From an uncultured Collinsella sp. (GTDB taxonomy: Bacteria; Actinomycetota; Coriobacteriia; Coriobacteriales; Coriobacteriaceae), in the NCBI GenBank assembly GCA_900540905.1, contig UQHR01000007.1, positions 1-64,000 of the forward strand: DNA of 64,000 nucleotides. Direction: 5' to 3'. Below the pieces are notes generated by a model, which was not told the DNA's origin, ran no database searches, and saw nothing but the letters and a program-made list of their open reading frames with translations. Shown here piece after piece: positions 63,132 through 64,000 of this stretch. Position 1 is the first letter of the stretch, and each line of letters opens with the position of its first letter. The position numbers and the translations under genes are program-made.

Positions 63132-64000
63132 CTACAGAGACGCGATCATTGCGTTTGCGCACTTGAGCGCACCGTCGGTGACGGTAAGCGCCACACCCTG
63201 GCCCTGCTTGTTGCAGAAGCGAGCGTTGAGCGCAACGTCATCGACAAAGATGGTCGCGATGTCGTCGTCGACGACCAGACGCACATGGTGAGTGCCCTCG
63301 CCCTTAAAGAACAACGGACGCTCGAGGCCCATGTTGTTGACCTGGAACCACGGGTACTGGGGAGCCGGCGTGAACTCGAGCTTGCCCTCGCGCAGGTTGG
63401 CGCGGAACTCATAGGCAAGACCGGTCTCGGCGTCCTCGGCGAACTTGACCGAGAAGCCGGCAGCGTTACCGCCGAGCTCAATGTCGGCATCGAGCAAGTA
63501 GGTGGAGCCGGCATCTGCGGCGAGCACCTGCTCGACCTTGCCCGACTCGCAGGAAAGCTCAAAGGTCTCGACTGCCTTAGCCTCGCCAAAGGCGCCAAGC
63601 ATGCTGTCGGGGAGCTTGGTGCCGAGCGTTCCGTCGGCACGCTGAACGATCTCGAGAGGCATAAAGGTGCCACCCCACAGGTAAGAGCTGGGATCGCCAC
63701 CCTCGTCACGCGTAGGAACCCAACCAAAGAGAACGCGGCGCTCGCCATCAAATGCGGTACGCGCGGCATAGTACGCGCGGCCATCGAATGAATCGTCAGC
63801 AGGAGTGATCCAAGGACCGTTGATGGAGCGAGACATGCGGTAACGGGTCTTGTTGCCATCACTGTACTCGGAGAACACCAGATACCACCAGTCGCCCATC
63901 TTAAAGAGATCAGGCATCTCGAACATGGTGTAAAGGCCCGGATTCCACCAGTCGCCCTGGAACTCCCAGGTATCCAGGTCCTTGGAGGTGAACTTGACCA
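63132..64000 (-). CDS. Second GH32 family enzyme, partial (cut by the window end)
   Basis: The C-terminal two-thirds (about 289 residues) of a GH32 fructosidase. The acid/base Glu is in MFEMPDLFKMGDWWYLVF, and the C-terminal beta-sandwich is complete to the stop codon at 63132. The N-terminal part with the WLNDPNG nucleophile is beyond position 64000. It lies 45 bp upstream of the PTS gene on the same strand, so the locus order is GH32 - PTS - GH32. It may act on fructo-oligosaccharides or levan rather than sucrose-6-phosphate. Confidence 0.85.
   Translation of the reverse strand, partial: VKFTSKDLDTWEFQGDWWNPGLYTMFEMPDLFKMGDWWYLVFSEYSDGNKTRYRMSRSINGPWITPADDSFDGRAYYAARTAFDGERRVLFGWVPTRDEGGDPSSYLWGGTFMPLEIVQRADGTLGTKLPDSMLGAFGEAKAVETFELSCESGKVEQVLAADAGSTYLLDADIELGGNAAGFSVKFAEDAETGLAYEFRANLREGKLEFTPAPQYPWFQVNNMGLERPLFFKGEGTHHVRLVVDDDIATIFVDDVALNARFCNKQGQGVALTVTDGALKCANAMIASL

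Overview
The window reads as a high-GC, anaerobic, Gram-positive chromosome, most likely a gut member of the Coriobacteriia (a Collinsella-like organism). This is inferred from gene content: a very large 2-hydroxyacyl-CoA dehydratase-activase protein, a glycyl-radical activase (pflA), an LPXTG-type surface protein, a sucrose PTS, and many intergenic hairpin repeats. No 16S gene or tRNA was seen, so the genus is not proven. Coding density is normal, both strands are used, and there is no phage or insertion sequence. A few genes are decayed (an AAC(3) remnant, an Abi_2 remnant joined to a CLC-channel tail).

Layout. 1-3.6 kb: dCMP deaminase, type III pantothenate kinase, OPT transporter. 3.6-10.6 kb: coiled-coil surface protein with a central CAP-like domain, DUF389 membrane protein, small secreted protein, AAC(3) remnant, 3-hydroxyacyl-CoA dehydrogenase. 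10.8-16.4 kb: TetR-type regulator plus a 1595-residue activase/dehydratase protein behind two palindromes. 16.4-23 kb: HAD phosphatase, TetR/MFS efflux pair with two matching operators, PII and Amt, CmpB-like membrane protein and HD hydrolase. 23.2-30 kb: divergent DXS-like enzyme, polar amino-acid ABC transporter and C26 amidohydrolase. 29.8-41.3 kb: Hpt and GGDEF/REC/HD-GYP signalling, hydrolase, radical SAM protein, SEC-C methionine aminopeptidase, D-2-hydroxyacid dehydrogenase, PIN/RHH toxin-antitoxin pair, M18 peptidase, Ntn amidase, phosphofructokinase. 41.8-47.8 kb: MacB-like ABC exporter, GyrI-like protein behind a LexA box, decayed genes, Ogt. 48.1-53.4 kb: aspartate-to-threonine genes asd, lysC, thrC, thrB (hom is absent). 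53.7-64 kb: HTH/DUF3990 pair, engB, mtnN, beta-lactamase-fold protein, pflA, DegV, and a sucrose locus (GH32, PTS EIIBC, a second GH32 cut by the window end).

The most unusual content is in the gaps. Four 110-130 bp hairpin elements (41.3, 48.0, 52.4, 53.5 kb) have unrelated stems, each perfectly or nearly perfectly paired, but share two short internal-loop motifs (CTCGG/A-CA and TGCGGA); three lie 12-24 bp after a stop codon in sense orientation. Two regular arrays of short repeats in strictly alternating orientation occur at 25.1 kb (six 15-mers, 40 bp period) and 47.0 kb (five 15-16-mers, 30-32 bp period). A third family of about 35-40 bp hairpins with a conserved CCTGTCCC loop and covarying arms recurs at 25.3, 35.2, 37.4 and 45.4 kb. 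These suggest structured-RNA or REP/BIME-like families still active or recently active in this genome.
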